DNA from: JACVRN01 sp036389255
GTDB lineage: Bacteria; Acidobacteriota; Blastocatellia; Pyrinomonadales; Pyrinomonadaceae
Direction: 5' to 3'
Length of the DNA: 25,828 nt
NCBI GenBank assembly: GCA_036389255.1
Contig: DASVQI010000037.1
Span: 1 to 25,828, forward strand
Shown: one piece after another, positions 9,263 to 24,247 of the stretch
Position numbering within the stretch: position 1 is the first letter of the stretch
Layout: each line of letters starts with the position of its first letter
Notes under the pieces: generated by a model
Seen by the model: only the letters and a program-made list of their open reading frames with translations
Database searches by the model: none
Told to the model about the DNA's origin: nothing
Position numbers and translations under genes: made by a program

Positions 9263-9952
9263 ATGAGAAAAGCGTTTTTCTTATTCCTGTTAGTAGTATT
9301 GTGCGCGCCTGCGGCCATGGCCCAGGCGGCGACACAGACCGGCCCGGAAGTCTTCGTGGGCTACTCAAACCTTCAGGCCGAAGGCGTTCCCAGCCAAGAG
9401 TTTAACCAGAACAACTCTTTCGATGATAGAGTTTTCGGTGAGCGGGCTGGACTGCACGGCGTCAACGCTGAGGTTACCCAGTACATTACTCCGCGCTTTG
9501 GCTTGACGGGCGACTTCTCTTGGAACCAGCGAAGCCGCGACGTTGCCTTCACGAATGGGACGGGCAACATAGACACGCGAGTCATCAACGTCATGGGCGG
9601 CCCGCAGGTCAGGTTCCCGAACCAGACTCGCGTAGTGCCGTTTGTACGCGCTCTCTTCGGCGTGGCTAACACTCGCTTCGAGGCTCAGGAGAAGATCGCG
9701 GTCGCGGGCGGCAACGTGAGCAACAGCTTCAACACCAACGCAACGGATTTCGCAATGGCGCTGGGCGGCGGCCTTGACGTTCGACTGAACGACCGCGTGG
9801 GCCTTCGCGTCCTACAGGTTGACTACAACCCTGTTTTCCTGCGCGACCGCTCCGTCAACGTCCTCGGCGCAGCCGGAGCGCTCACGCCTCAAACCATTGA
9901 GTCAAACCGGCAGGACAACATACGCCTCTCCTTCGGCGTGACCTTCAGATAG
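9263..9952 (+). CDS. Outer-membrane beta-barrel protein (OmpA-like/porin family)
   Basis: This 229-residue protein has a clear signal peptide (RKAFFLFLLVVLCAPAAMAQA, cleavage probably after AMA). The mature part has alternating polar and hydrophobic strands: VFVGYSNLQAEG, GLHGVNAEVTQYITPRFGLTGDFSW, VINVMGGPQVRF, VPFVRALFGVANTRF, FAMALGGGLDVRLNDRVGLRVLQVDY and a last strand IRLSFGVTF. This fits an eight-stranded barrel of the OMP_b-brl type. It indicates a diderm cell envelope. An AAGGGGGA site lies about 11 nt before the ATG. Transcription is on the plus strand, opposite to its neighbours, and ends at the bidirectional hairpin 9983-10026. No specific function can be assigned. Confidence 0.87.
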   Translation: MRKAFFLFLLVVLCAPAAMAQAATQTGPEVFVGYSNLQAEGVPSQEFNQNNSFDDRVFGERAGLHGVNAEVTQYITPRFGLTGDFSWNQRSRDVAFTNGTGNIDTRVINVMGGPQVRFPNQTRVVPFVRALFGVANTRFEAQEKIAVAGGNVSNSFNTNATDFAMALGGGLDVRLNDRVGLRVLQVDYNPVFLRDRSVNVLGAAGALTPQTIESNRQDNIRLSFGVTFR

Positions 9953-9982
9953 ACCTTTTCTTAACTTAAAAGAGAAGAGAGC

Positions 9983-10026
9983 AAAGACCGGCTCTGTGTT
10001 TCTGTTGAAACACAGAGCCGGTCTTT
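9983..10026. terminator. Perfect 19-bp bidirectional terminator hairpin
   Basis: The arms AAAGACCGGCTCTGTGTTT (9983-10001) and its exact complement (10008-10026) enclose a 6-base loop. Runs of A on the left and T on the right make it work in both directions. It lies 30 bp after the plus-strand barrel gene and 1 bp beyond the stop of the minus-strand DUF72 gene. The stem base shares the 11-mer AAAGACCGGCT with the rpoC terminator. Confidence 0.93.
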
Positions 10027-10027
10027 A

Positions 10028-10798
10028 TTACGCCTGTTGTCCCGCCATCTCCCTGAACCTGACAGCGTCGGTCAGCATCTCGCGGTTATTGAAGAAGACG
10101 TAAGAGGCGCTGTCTTCGGGGAGCATGTAGAGGAGCTCCTCAAGCTCCGCGTCTTCGTAGGTGTAGCGCCAGCCGCCTCTGCCGTGCAGGCGAAAGTAGC
10201 AGCGCGTGGGCGTCACGGTTCTCTCATTAAACGGGTCTACGACGTGCCACAGGTCTAGCTCTTCGCAGAGGTCGCGCACAACTTCGCGCGGCCAGCGCCC
10301 GCGAGGCTCGAAGCAGAATGTAAACCCGCCGCGTTTGGTCTTGGTGAAAAAGCGGCGAAGATTTTCCAGATTCACACGCGTCGGCTGAAAGCTGGCGGGG
10401 CATTGGAAGAGGATTGCGGGAGCGCACAACGCCTGAGCGCAGGCGCGTGTAATGTCCCAAGCCTCTTTGACGATGCGGCTTGAGCGAAAGGAGCCGGAGC
10501 GCGCTTTTTCCGTCTCGGTCAGCTCGCGTTTCAGGCGGCGATAAGTAGGGCTGGAGGATTGATGAGTGATGAGCTGCCATGCCTTCACGGTAAAGACGAA
10601 ATCGGCGGGAGCTTCCGCGCGCCACTTCTCAAGCGTAGTGACCTGCGGCGGTTGATAAAAGGTGTGCTGTACTTCTACCGCGTTGAGATAAGAGTAGTAG
10701 GACTCGCGCGAGGAGCGAAACCCGCAACAACCCACAATCAGGTGATTAGGACGAGACGATGAAGGATGAAGTAAAAGAGAATCATCCTTGGCTTTCAT
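10028..10798 (-). CDS. DUF72 family protein
   Basis: The 256-residue protein has the TIM-barrel-like DUF72 signature: GCCGFRSSRESYYSYLNAVE, VEVQHTFYQPP, FVFTVKAWQLITH, FCFEPRGRW, YFRLHGRGGW and the closing YVFFNNREMLTDAVRF. The biochemical function of the family is not established. The ATG at 10798 has a good GGAGGG site 7 nt before it. However, the first ~17 residues (MKAKDDSLLLHPSSSRP) are encoded by a GATGAAGGATGA dyad repeat, and the conserved domain begins only at about residue 20. A TATAAT on the minus strand (10953-10958) could be its -10 box, but the -35 candidate is badly spaced. Confidence 0.88.
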   Translation of the reverse strand: MKAKDDSLLLHPSSSRPNHLIVGCCGFRSSRESYYSYLNAVEVQHTFYQPPQVTTLEKWRAEAPADFVFTVKAWQLITHQSSSPTYRRLKRELTETEKARSGSFRSSRIVKEAWDITRACAQALCAPAILFQCPASFQPTRVNLENLRRFFTKTKRGGFTFCFEPRGRWPREVVRDLCEELDLWHVVDPFNERTVTPTRCYFRLHGRGGWRYTYEDAELEELLYMLPEDSASYVFFNNREMLTDAVRFREMAGQQA

Positions 10799-10800
10799 CC
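10758..10800. repeat. GATGAAGGATGA dyad overlapping the DUF72 start
   Basis: GATGAAGGATGA (10758-10769) faces TCATCCTTGGCTTTCATCC (10782-10800), an imperfect inverted repeat using the same words as the spacer elements at 23762-23812 and 25344-25419. It contains the start codon of the DUF72 gene and codes for its N-terminal tail. No convincing flanking direct repeat was seen. Confidence 0.5.
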
Positions 10801-11014
10801 TTAGACCCTCCGTCGTCGTTCCTTTTCTTCATACTCGCCCTGCGGAGAGAAGAGACTACGGGCTATGGCTCGCACCTGCCCGGAAATTCTCCACATCACC
10901 GATTCCCTTTCGTCTTCAAAAGCCTATGGTGAATTGTGTCCCGGTTGGGCTCATTATACATGGCTTCACACGCATCAAGCGCGGCGGCGTAACTTTTTCA
11001 AGCCTAAAAACATT

Positions 11015-11051
11015 AGACCGGCGCAAACCCTGAAAGGATTCGCGCCGGTCT
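11015..11051 (-). terminator. Terminator of the lytic-transglycosylase-like gene
   Basis: AGACCGGCGC (11015-11024) pairs perfectly with GCGCCGGTCT (11042-11051). On the minus strand a TTTTT follows a few bases after the stem. It lies 28 bp beyond the stop at 11079. The stem base AGACCGGC is shared with the two other terminators at 9983-10026 and 12488-12530. Confidence 0.75.
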
Positions 11052-11078
11052 GAGAAATCAATGGTGAAGTTTTCCGCT

Positions 11079-12329
11079 TTAGCCTACGAACAGTCGCACG
11101 AAGGATGCCAGCACGGTCGAGCGCTGGGCTACGGCGGCTACTTCGGGCCGCATTATGGCCTTCGGGCGCATCTGCGTCTTGATGACTGCCGAGCCGTCAA
11201 GCGAGCCGTAGATTGCCAGATACATCTGCGTCTCGGAAGGGATAAGCGTGCGCCAGTCGTTGCCGCCGCGCCGCAGGTAGGACGCAAGTCGAGCGGGATT
11301 TGAATTGTAGCCCGCAGCGACCAACTCCGTCTGCGTCGCTATGCCAAGATTGAGCGCGTCCCTGACATCCTGACTCTTCAAAAGGTCGTCCCATGTGTCC
11401 TGCATGTAGAGCAGCATGACTAGGGCTGCGTTGTCATGGTCGGTCATCCCGTCCACGAAATCGGCCTTCAGGTCAATGGAAGGGTGACGCCGTCGAACCA
11501 TGTCGTAGGTGGACGGAATCATCTGTATCATGCCGCCCGCGCCAGCCGTGCTGACCGAATAGCGATAAGTGTCGCCCTGATTCAGAGCGTAGAGCGAAAG
11601 AACCTCGTTAAATAGCGCGGGCCTGTCCTCAGACTTGAAGCGCTGGTGGTCTGTATGCTCCACGAGCGCCAGATGCTCGGCTATGTCCACGATTTCGGGC
11701 GTGATGTTGAGCCCCTGACCGCGCAGCTTTGCAGCAGCGCCGTCAAGCCTGCTGCGCACGTAGGTACGGCCAGCCGCTATCAGTTCTGCTGAAAGCAACG
11801 CCGGATGCGCGGACGTGTAGTAAGCCATCTGGCTCAAAGAGCCGTCGCGCACAATGGGGTACTGAACCGCTAACGGGACGAGCGGGCTTTTGCTGGTTTC
11901 GTCAGTGATGACTACGGCTGTGTTGACGCCGTTGGCGCGCGCGATGTAAATGCGCGCTTGATGGCCCAGAGAAGTGACGACCAGAAGCTGCGCGCCGCGC
12001 GTCAGGAACGAATCTTTTGTAAGCTGAATCGTGTGAATCTGTCCGGTTGCGCGATCCAGCGCGGCCAGCCGCACGGAATCGGCAGGCACGTCTGCCGCAC
12101 CGGCTTTCAACAGCCGTTTTGCCTCCGCAATCTGCTCTTCAATCTGACTGACCGTGAGAGCGCCCGGAAGCGAGGAAGGCTTTGTGGCGTCAGGAATTAC
12201 TCGCGCCGCGCCGGCAACCGTAGAGACTTCGTGTACGGTCGCTGACGAAGCTGCGGTCTGCGCAAAACCGGCCGTGGGCCAGACGAAAAACAGAAGGGCC
12301 AGCAAGGGGAACAAAACTCGTAACGTCAT
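11079..12329 (-). CDS. Secreted lytic transglycosylase-like (SLT-fold) protein
   Basis: This 416-residue protein has a signal peptide (LRVLFPLLALLFFVWPTAGFAQ, cleavage after FAQ or nearby). Residues ~60-200 form a domain I do not recognise. Residues ~235-375 are SLT-like: STAGAGGMIQMIPSTY (260-275), DNAALVMLLYMQDTW, ELVAAGYNSNPARLASYL (the AYNxGxxR motif) and LIPSETQMYLAIYG. The likely catalytic acid is Glu242 (LFNEVLSLY), about 20 residues before the AGAxGMIQ motif instead of the usual ~11. Such enzymes cleave peptidoglycan glycan strands; activity is plausible but not certain. The ATG at 12329 has no clear ribosome binding site. It lies downstream of the rpoC terminator and is probably transcribed independently. 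Confidence 0.83.
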   Translation of the reverse strand: MTLRVLFPLLALLFFVWPTAGFAQTAASSATVHEVSTVAGAARVIPDATKPSSLPGALTVSQIEEQIAEAKRLLKAGAADVPADSVRLAALDRATGQIHTIQLTKDSFLTRGAQLLVVTSLGHQARIYIARANGVNTAVVITDETSKSPLVPLAVQYPIVRDGSLSQMAYYTSAHPALLSAELIAAGRTYVRSRLDGAAAKLRGQGLNITPEIVDIAEHLALVEHTDHQRFKSEDRPALFNEVLSLYALNQGDTYRYSVSTAGAGGMIQMIPSTYDMVRRRHPSIDLKADFVDGMTDHDNAALVMLLYMQDTWDDLLKSQDVRDALNLGIATQTELVAAGYNSNPARLASYLRRGGNDWRTLIPSETQMYLAIYGSLDGSAVIKTQMRPKAIMRPEVAAVAQRSTVLASFVRLFVG

Positions 12330-12487
12330 GGGTCAGTTCTCGCTCGGGTTCGGAGGTTTTAATTAAAAGGGGAACAGCAATTAGATGTAGAGGGCGGCAG
12401 GCGAGTTGTAAGAGGCCAAGTCTGTAGTAATGGCGGACAGTTCAAAAAGCGCCCGGAAACCGGACTAAAAAGAGCAGGGCTTTTAAA

Positions 12488-12530
12488 GAAAAAGACCGGC
12501 TGAACCATAAAAGCTCAGCCGGTCTTTTTC
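12488..12530 (-). terminator. rpoC transcription terminator
   Basis: A perfect 16-bp stem, GAAAAAGACCGGCTGA (12488-12503) with TCAGCCGGTCTTTTTC (12515-12530), and an 11-base loop, 61 bp after the rpoC stop. On the minus strand it ends in a T-rich tract. It closes the secE-rpoC transcript. The core AAAGACCGGCT also occurs in the terminator at 9983-10026. Confidence 0.92.
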
Positions 12531-12591
12531 TTTTGCGCTCAAGGTTCTTCTCAGACCCTTATGCGCTCTGGCTACTCTGTGGAGCAGCCGG

Positions 12592-16797
<4,206 letters not shown>

Positions 16798-16802
16798 AAA
16801 AT

Positions 16803-16874
16803 CTCCGTAGGAATCAGGACTCGGAAGCCAGAAGCCGGAATGAAATGCTTTATCCCGACTCCTGAGCTCCGTAG
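16803..16874. repeat. Dyad element with 8-bp flanking direct repeats in the rpoB-rpoC spacer
   Basis: The direct repeat CTCCGTAG occurs at 16803-16810 and 16867-16874. Between them are 56 bp whose ends are inverted repeats (TCAGGACTCGG at the left, CCGACTCCTGAG at the right, one mismatch). This is the layout of a small transposed element with target-site duplication. Removing one repeat and the interior leaves a 22-bp spacer with the rpoC ribosome binding site. It resembles the element at 2444-2514. No transposase is present in the window. Confidence 0.7.
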
Positions 16875-16883
16875 TTCTCTGTT

Positions 16884-21350
<4,467 letters not shown>

Positions 21351-21444
21351 CTTGATTCCTTAAAAGAAGCCGGGGGCCGTCAGCATCTCGGCCACTCAGC
21401 TTTTGAATAGTTGTGCAAGGAACTTTGATATTCGTTCGCGCTCT

Positions 21445-21474
21445 AGCCGTCCAGCTTGCTGACGACTGACGGCT
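21445..21474 (-). promoter_or_regulatory. Hairpin upstream of rpoB
   Basis: AGCCGTC (21445-21451) pairs perfectly with GACGGCT (21468-21474), and the interior holds a further CAGC/GCTG pairing. It lies about 95 nt before the rpoB start. There is no U-tract, so it is more likely an RNA processing or control element than a terminator. Confidence 0.5.
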
Positions 21475-21508
21475 CGGGCGCTGATAGCTGTTTCCAGAGA
21501 CGCCAAAG

Positions 21509-21539
21509 AGCGGTCAGGGCGCAAAATGCCCCGACCGCT
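21509..21539 (-). promoter_or_regulatory. Strong hairpin in the rplL-rpoB spacer, possible attenuator
   Basis: AGCGGTCGGGGC and GCCCTGACCGCT on the minus strand form a 12-bp stem with one G-U pair and a 7-base loop. Only a short TTT follows, so termination would be partial at best. This suits an attenuator or RNase processing site. Confidence 0.55.
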
Positions 21540-21611
21540 TCCATTGACCCAAAGCGGCTGAATTTTTTCTCAAGTTTTTTGGGAGTAACGCCAGCGCCTC
21601 AATACTCCCTT

Positions 21612-21641
21612 ACCTTAACCGTGCGACCCCGCGCGTGTCAA
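21612..21641 (-). promoter_or_regulatory. Possible internal promoter for rpoBC
   Basis: Minus strand TTGACA (21636-21641) is a perfect -35. The best -10 is TAAGGT (21612-21617) at 18 nt or TTAAGG (21613-21618) at 17 nt, both weak. It could give rpoBC extra transcription independent of the ribosomal protein genes. Confidence 0.4.
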
Positions 21642-21791
21642 GGTAACCGGAAAACCTACAGAACCTGTCATGCCTGCCGCCCAAGGGAAAGCATTGAGTT
21701 GCGCCATGGAAGCGCTTCGTTGCCTTCCCCACGGGAAACAGTATAGGAACCGCCAGTCTAAACTGGCACGAGAAGCCTCGCCCTTTGCGGA

Positions 21792-22178
21792 CTACTTGAC
21801 CTCGACGGTCGCGCCCGCGTCAGCCAGTTTCTGGCGGATAGTCTCGGCCTCTTCCTTGGACACGCCCTCTTTGACGGCCTTCGGAGCGGCTTCGACCAAA
21901 TCCTTGGCTTCTTTCAGGCCGAGCTGGGTTATCTCGCGCACGACCTTGATGACGTTAATCTTGTTGCCGCCTGCGGCCTGAAGGACAACGTCAAACTCTG
22001 TCTTCTCTTCCACAGGGGCCGCAGCCTCGCCGCCGCCAGCAGCCGCCGGAGCAGCCGCGACCGCAGCCGCAGCCGCCGAAACGCCAAAAGTCTCCTCCAG
22101 CTCCTTGACGAGCTGCGAGGCTTCCAGAAGGGTCATGCCCTTCAAATACTCTATTACATCTTCACGTGTTGCTGCCAT
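21792..22178 (-). CDS. rplL: 50S ribosomal protein L7/L12
   Basis: This 128-residue stalk protein has an N-terminal dimerisation domain (DVIEYLKGMTLLEASQLVKELEETFGV), an Ala/Gly-rich flexible hinge (about residues 35-55) and the C-terminal factor-binding domain (EKTEFDVVLQAAGGNKINVIKVVREI, then GLKEAKDLVEAAP). Multiple copies bind L10 and recruit EF-Tu and EF-G, both encoded in this window. A GAGGAGGA site precedes the ATG by about 12 nt. The distance to rplJ is 260 bp, longer than is common for this gene pair, with no gene in between. Confidence 0.98.
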   Translation of the reverse strand: MAATREDVIEYLKGMTLLEASQLVKELEETFGVSAAAAAVAAAPAAAGGGEAAAPVEEKTEFDVVLQAAGGNKINVIKVVREITQLGLKEAKDLVEAAPKAVKEGVSKEEAETIRQKLADAGATVEVK

Positions 22179-22438
22179 GATTGCTTATCCATCCTCCTCA
22201 AAAGGGTTCTAGTGTGCTTTTTGTTTCAGGTTTAGCAGCAGGAGAACCCACGGGACGCCTCTGTCTATGCCTGTTGCATCCAGGCCGCAAAAGCGTCCGA
22301 GCCGCGATGGGCGACTCTGACATAATCGCCCCGCTCGTTTTTCCGCGTCCGGCTGACTCTCTTCCTTGAGACTTCAAATTCCGAAATCTCAAATCCTTCG
22401 ATAAGGGTCGCGACCGCGCTGGCCGCCCCGCTCAAACT

Positions 22439-22978
22439 CTACTGGCTTGCGCCCTCGCCGCCTCTGGTGTCGCCAATCTGCTTGACGACGATTGCCAGAT
22501 TGCGCGGCACGGCTGAAAGAACCGTGACAAGGCGCTGCGCCTGGCAGTTAATCAGGAACATGACCTTGGAGATTAGCTCTTCCTTGGACGGCAACGAAGC
22601 AATCGCTTCCACATCAGGAAGCGCCACCACTTTGCCTTCCACGATACCCACCTTAAAGGTGAAGGTATCGGGGTTTGCCTTCGTAAACTTTGTAATCGCC
22701 TTCGACAGGGTGACCGGGTCGCCTTCGCTCAAGGCGATGGCTGTGACGCCCTTGAAATGCTCCACCGCCTGCTCGAACGGCGTGCCCTCTGCGGCCTTGC
22801 GCGCCAAAGTGTTCTTCACCACTTCGTAGCGCACACCGGCTTCGCGCAACTGGTTGCGAAGCTCCTGATCCTTAGGCACGGTCATCTTCTGAAAGCCTAC
22901 GACCATGGCGGCTGTGGCCTTCTGGAATTGCTCCGTGAGGGCGGTTAAATCCTGCTGCTTCTGCTCTCTTGTTTTCAT
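22439..22978 (-). CDS. rplJ: 50S ribosomal protein L10
   Basis: This 179-residue protein anchors the L7/L12 stalk on 23S rRNA. It shows the family pattern MKTREQKQQDLTALTEQFQ, VKNTLARKAAEGTPFE, FKGVTAIALSEGDPV, KVGIVEGKVV and the C-terminal helix LVTVLSAVPRNLAIVVKQI that binds L7/L12 dimers. It follows rplA after only 20 bp. The space is too short for the structured L10 leader that autoregulates this gene pair in many bacteria. GAGGAG provides the ribosome binding site. Confidence 0.97.
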   Translation of the reverse strand: MKTREQKQQDLTALTEQFQKATAAMVVGFQKMTVPKDQELRNQLREAGVRYEVVKNTLARKAAEGTPFEQAVEHFKGVTAIALSEGDPVTLSKAITKFTKANPDTFTFKVGIVEGKVVALPDVEAIASLPSKEELISKVMFLINCQAQRLVTVLSAVPRNLAIVVKQIGDTRGGEGASQ

Positions 22979-22998
22979 CTCTTCTGTTCGCTCCTCAC

Positions 22999-23694
22999 TT
23001 ATCTACCGTACAGCGCATCGTCCAGAAGCACGCCCGGGCTCATGGTTGCCGCAAGGTTGACCTTCCTGACGTACTTGCCCTTGGCCGTGGCCGGCTTTGC
23101 GCGGACGACCGCGTCAATCAGAACCTGCGCGTTCTCTCGAATCTTTTCGGGCTCAAAGGAGACTTTGCCTACCGGGACGTGAATCACGCCCGTCTTGTCC
23201 ACGCGGTACTCAACCTTACCGGCTTTCGTCTCGCGGACTGCGGTTGTGACATCGGGGGTCACCGTTCCCGTCTTGGGGTTAGGCATAAGGCCGCGCGGGC
23301 CCAGCACCTTACCTAGCTGGCCGACCAGACGCATCATGTCGGGCGTGGCGATGACGGCATCGAATTCGAGCCAACCGCCCTTGATTCTGTCAACCATCTC
23401 TTCGCCGCCGACGAAATCGGCCCCGGCTTCCTGCGCCTCTCTCTGCTTATCCGGCCCGGCTATGACGAGCACAGTCTTAGACCTGCCCAATCCGTGCGGC
23501 AGAACGACCGTGCCGCGCACAAGCTGGTCAGCCTTGCGCGGGTCAACGCCCAGCCACATCGTCAGCTCAACCGTCTCATCAAACTTGGCGAAGGAAAGCT
23601 CCTTCAACAAGCCTACGCCCTCATCGAGCGTGTACTTGCGGCCCGGCTCAATCTTTTCCGCAGCCGCACGATATTTCTTTCCGTGCTTTCTCAT
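22999..23694 (-). CDS. rplA: 50S ribosomal protein L1
   Basis: This 231-residue protein forms the mobile L1 stalk at the ribosomal E site. It carries the two-domain L1 pattern: RKHGKKYRAAAEKI, FDETVELTMWLGVDPRKADQ, VRGTVVLPHGLG, ATPDMMRLVGQLGKVLGPRGLMPNPKTGTVT and GKVSFEPEKIRENAQVLI. The length is standard. The ATG at 23694 has an AGAGG site 6 nt before it. It is separated from rplK by 116 bp that hold a GATGAA dyad element and a small hairpin (23717-23742). L1 represses its own operon in several bacteria by binding the mRNA. Such a site could lie in this spacer, but I could not recognise it. Confidence 0.98.
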   Translation of the reverse strand: MRKHGKKYRAAAEKIEPGRKYTLDEGVGLLKELSFAKFDETVELTMWLGVDPRKADQLVRGTVVLPHGLGRSKTVLVIAGPDKQREAQEAGADFVGGEEMVDRIKGGWLEFDAVIATPDMMRLVGQLGKVLGPRGLMPNPKTGTVTPDVTTAVRETKAGKVEYRVDKTGVIHVPVGKVSFEPEKIRENAQVLIDAVVRAKPATAKGKYVRKVNLAATMSPGVLLDDALYGR

Positions 23695-23716
23695 TCAAAA
23701 CCTCTGAGGTTCAAAC

Positions 23717-23742
23717 GAGGCGACCCTTAAAAAATCGGCCTC
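23717..23742 (-). promoter_or_regulatory. Small hairpin in the rplK-rplA spacer
   Basis: GAGG-CGA pairs with TCG-CCTC with one bulged base, about 22 nt before the rplA start. It is a candidate for a translational control site of rplA. The assignment to L1 binding is only a guess. Confidence 0.3.
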
Positions 23743-23761
23743 TCCCTCTTCAAAAAATGCA

Positions 23762-23812
23762 GAATGCAGCATGATGAAAGAAGGGATTCCTTAATTCATC
23801 ATCGCGGCATTC
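23762..23812. repeat. GATGAA-type dyad in the rplK-rplA spacer
   Basis: An imperfect inverted repeat of about 23 bases per arm: GAATGCAGCATGATGAA at the left and TTCATCATCGCGGCATTC at the right. It overlaps the first two bases of the rplK stop codon. The centre (ATGATGAA-TTCATCAT) is shared with the element at 25344-25419. No clear target duplication was found. Confidence 0.6.
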
Positions 23813-24239
23813 ATCCTTCTATCGTGAGCCCCATCTGTCGCGCAGTGCCTTCTATGGTCTTGACGGCGGCATCAAGGCTCGTCGTGTTCAGGTCGGGCAT
23901 CTTGGTCTTGGCTATCTCCGCGATTTTGTCGCGCGAGATGGTGCCAATCTTTTCCTTGTTAGGCTTGCCGGAGCCTTTGCCGACGCCTGCGGCCTTCTTC
24001 AGAAGGTCTGCCGCCGGCGGCGTCTTCGTCTCAAAAGTAAATGAGCGGTCTTGGTAGACCGTGATGACGACCGGAATCTTCAGGTCTGGATCCATCTGCG
24101 CGGTCTTCGCGTTGAAAGCCTTGCAGAACTCCATGATGTTGACGCCGTGCTGGCCCAGAGCCGGGCCAATCGGCGGCGCAGGATTGGCCTTGCCCGCCGG
24201 AACTTGAAGCTTGATGTAGCCTGTAATCTTCTTTGCCAT
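23811..24239 (-). CDS. rplK: 50S ribosomal protein L11
   Basis: This 142-residue protein of the GTPase-associated centre shows the standard pattern: ITGYIKLQVPAGKANPAPPIGPALGQHGVNIMEFCKAFN at the N-terminus with the proline-rich hinge, KTPPAADLLKKAAG, and the C-terminal rRNA-binding domain ending GTARQMGLTIEG. The length equals that of E. coli L11. It lies 8 bp after nusG. This leaves no room for the L1 regulatory site that precedes rplK in E. coli. Confidence 0.98.
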   Translation of the reverse strand: MAKKITGYIKLQVPAGKANPAPPIGPALGQHGVNIMEFCKAFNAKTAQMDPDLKIPVVITVYQDRSFTFETKTPPAADLLKKAAGVGKGSGKPNKEKIGTISRDKIAEIAKTKMPDLNTTSLDAAVKTIEGTARQMGLTIEG

Positions 24240-24247
24240 AATTCGAT

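Larger units (their letters stand above)
21351..21791 (-). other. Structured rplL-rpoB spacer, no gene
   Basis: This 441-bp spacer holds no coding sequence I can support. In the direction of transcription it shows a GCCAGT/ACTGGC hairpin (21752-21767) just after rplL, a possible promoter (21612-21641), a strong hairpin at 21509-21539 and a second at 21445-21474 before the rpoB ribosome binding site. The layout recalls the attenuated rplL-rpoB junction of other bacteria, where polymerase subunits are made at lower levels than ribosomal proteins. Confidence 0.55.

Noticed and set aside
10953..10978. TATAAT with TTGATG (minus strand) as promoter of the DUF72 gene
   Set aside because: The -10 is perfect but the -35 lies 14 nt away, so I do not list it as a feature.
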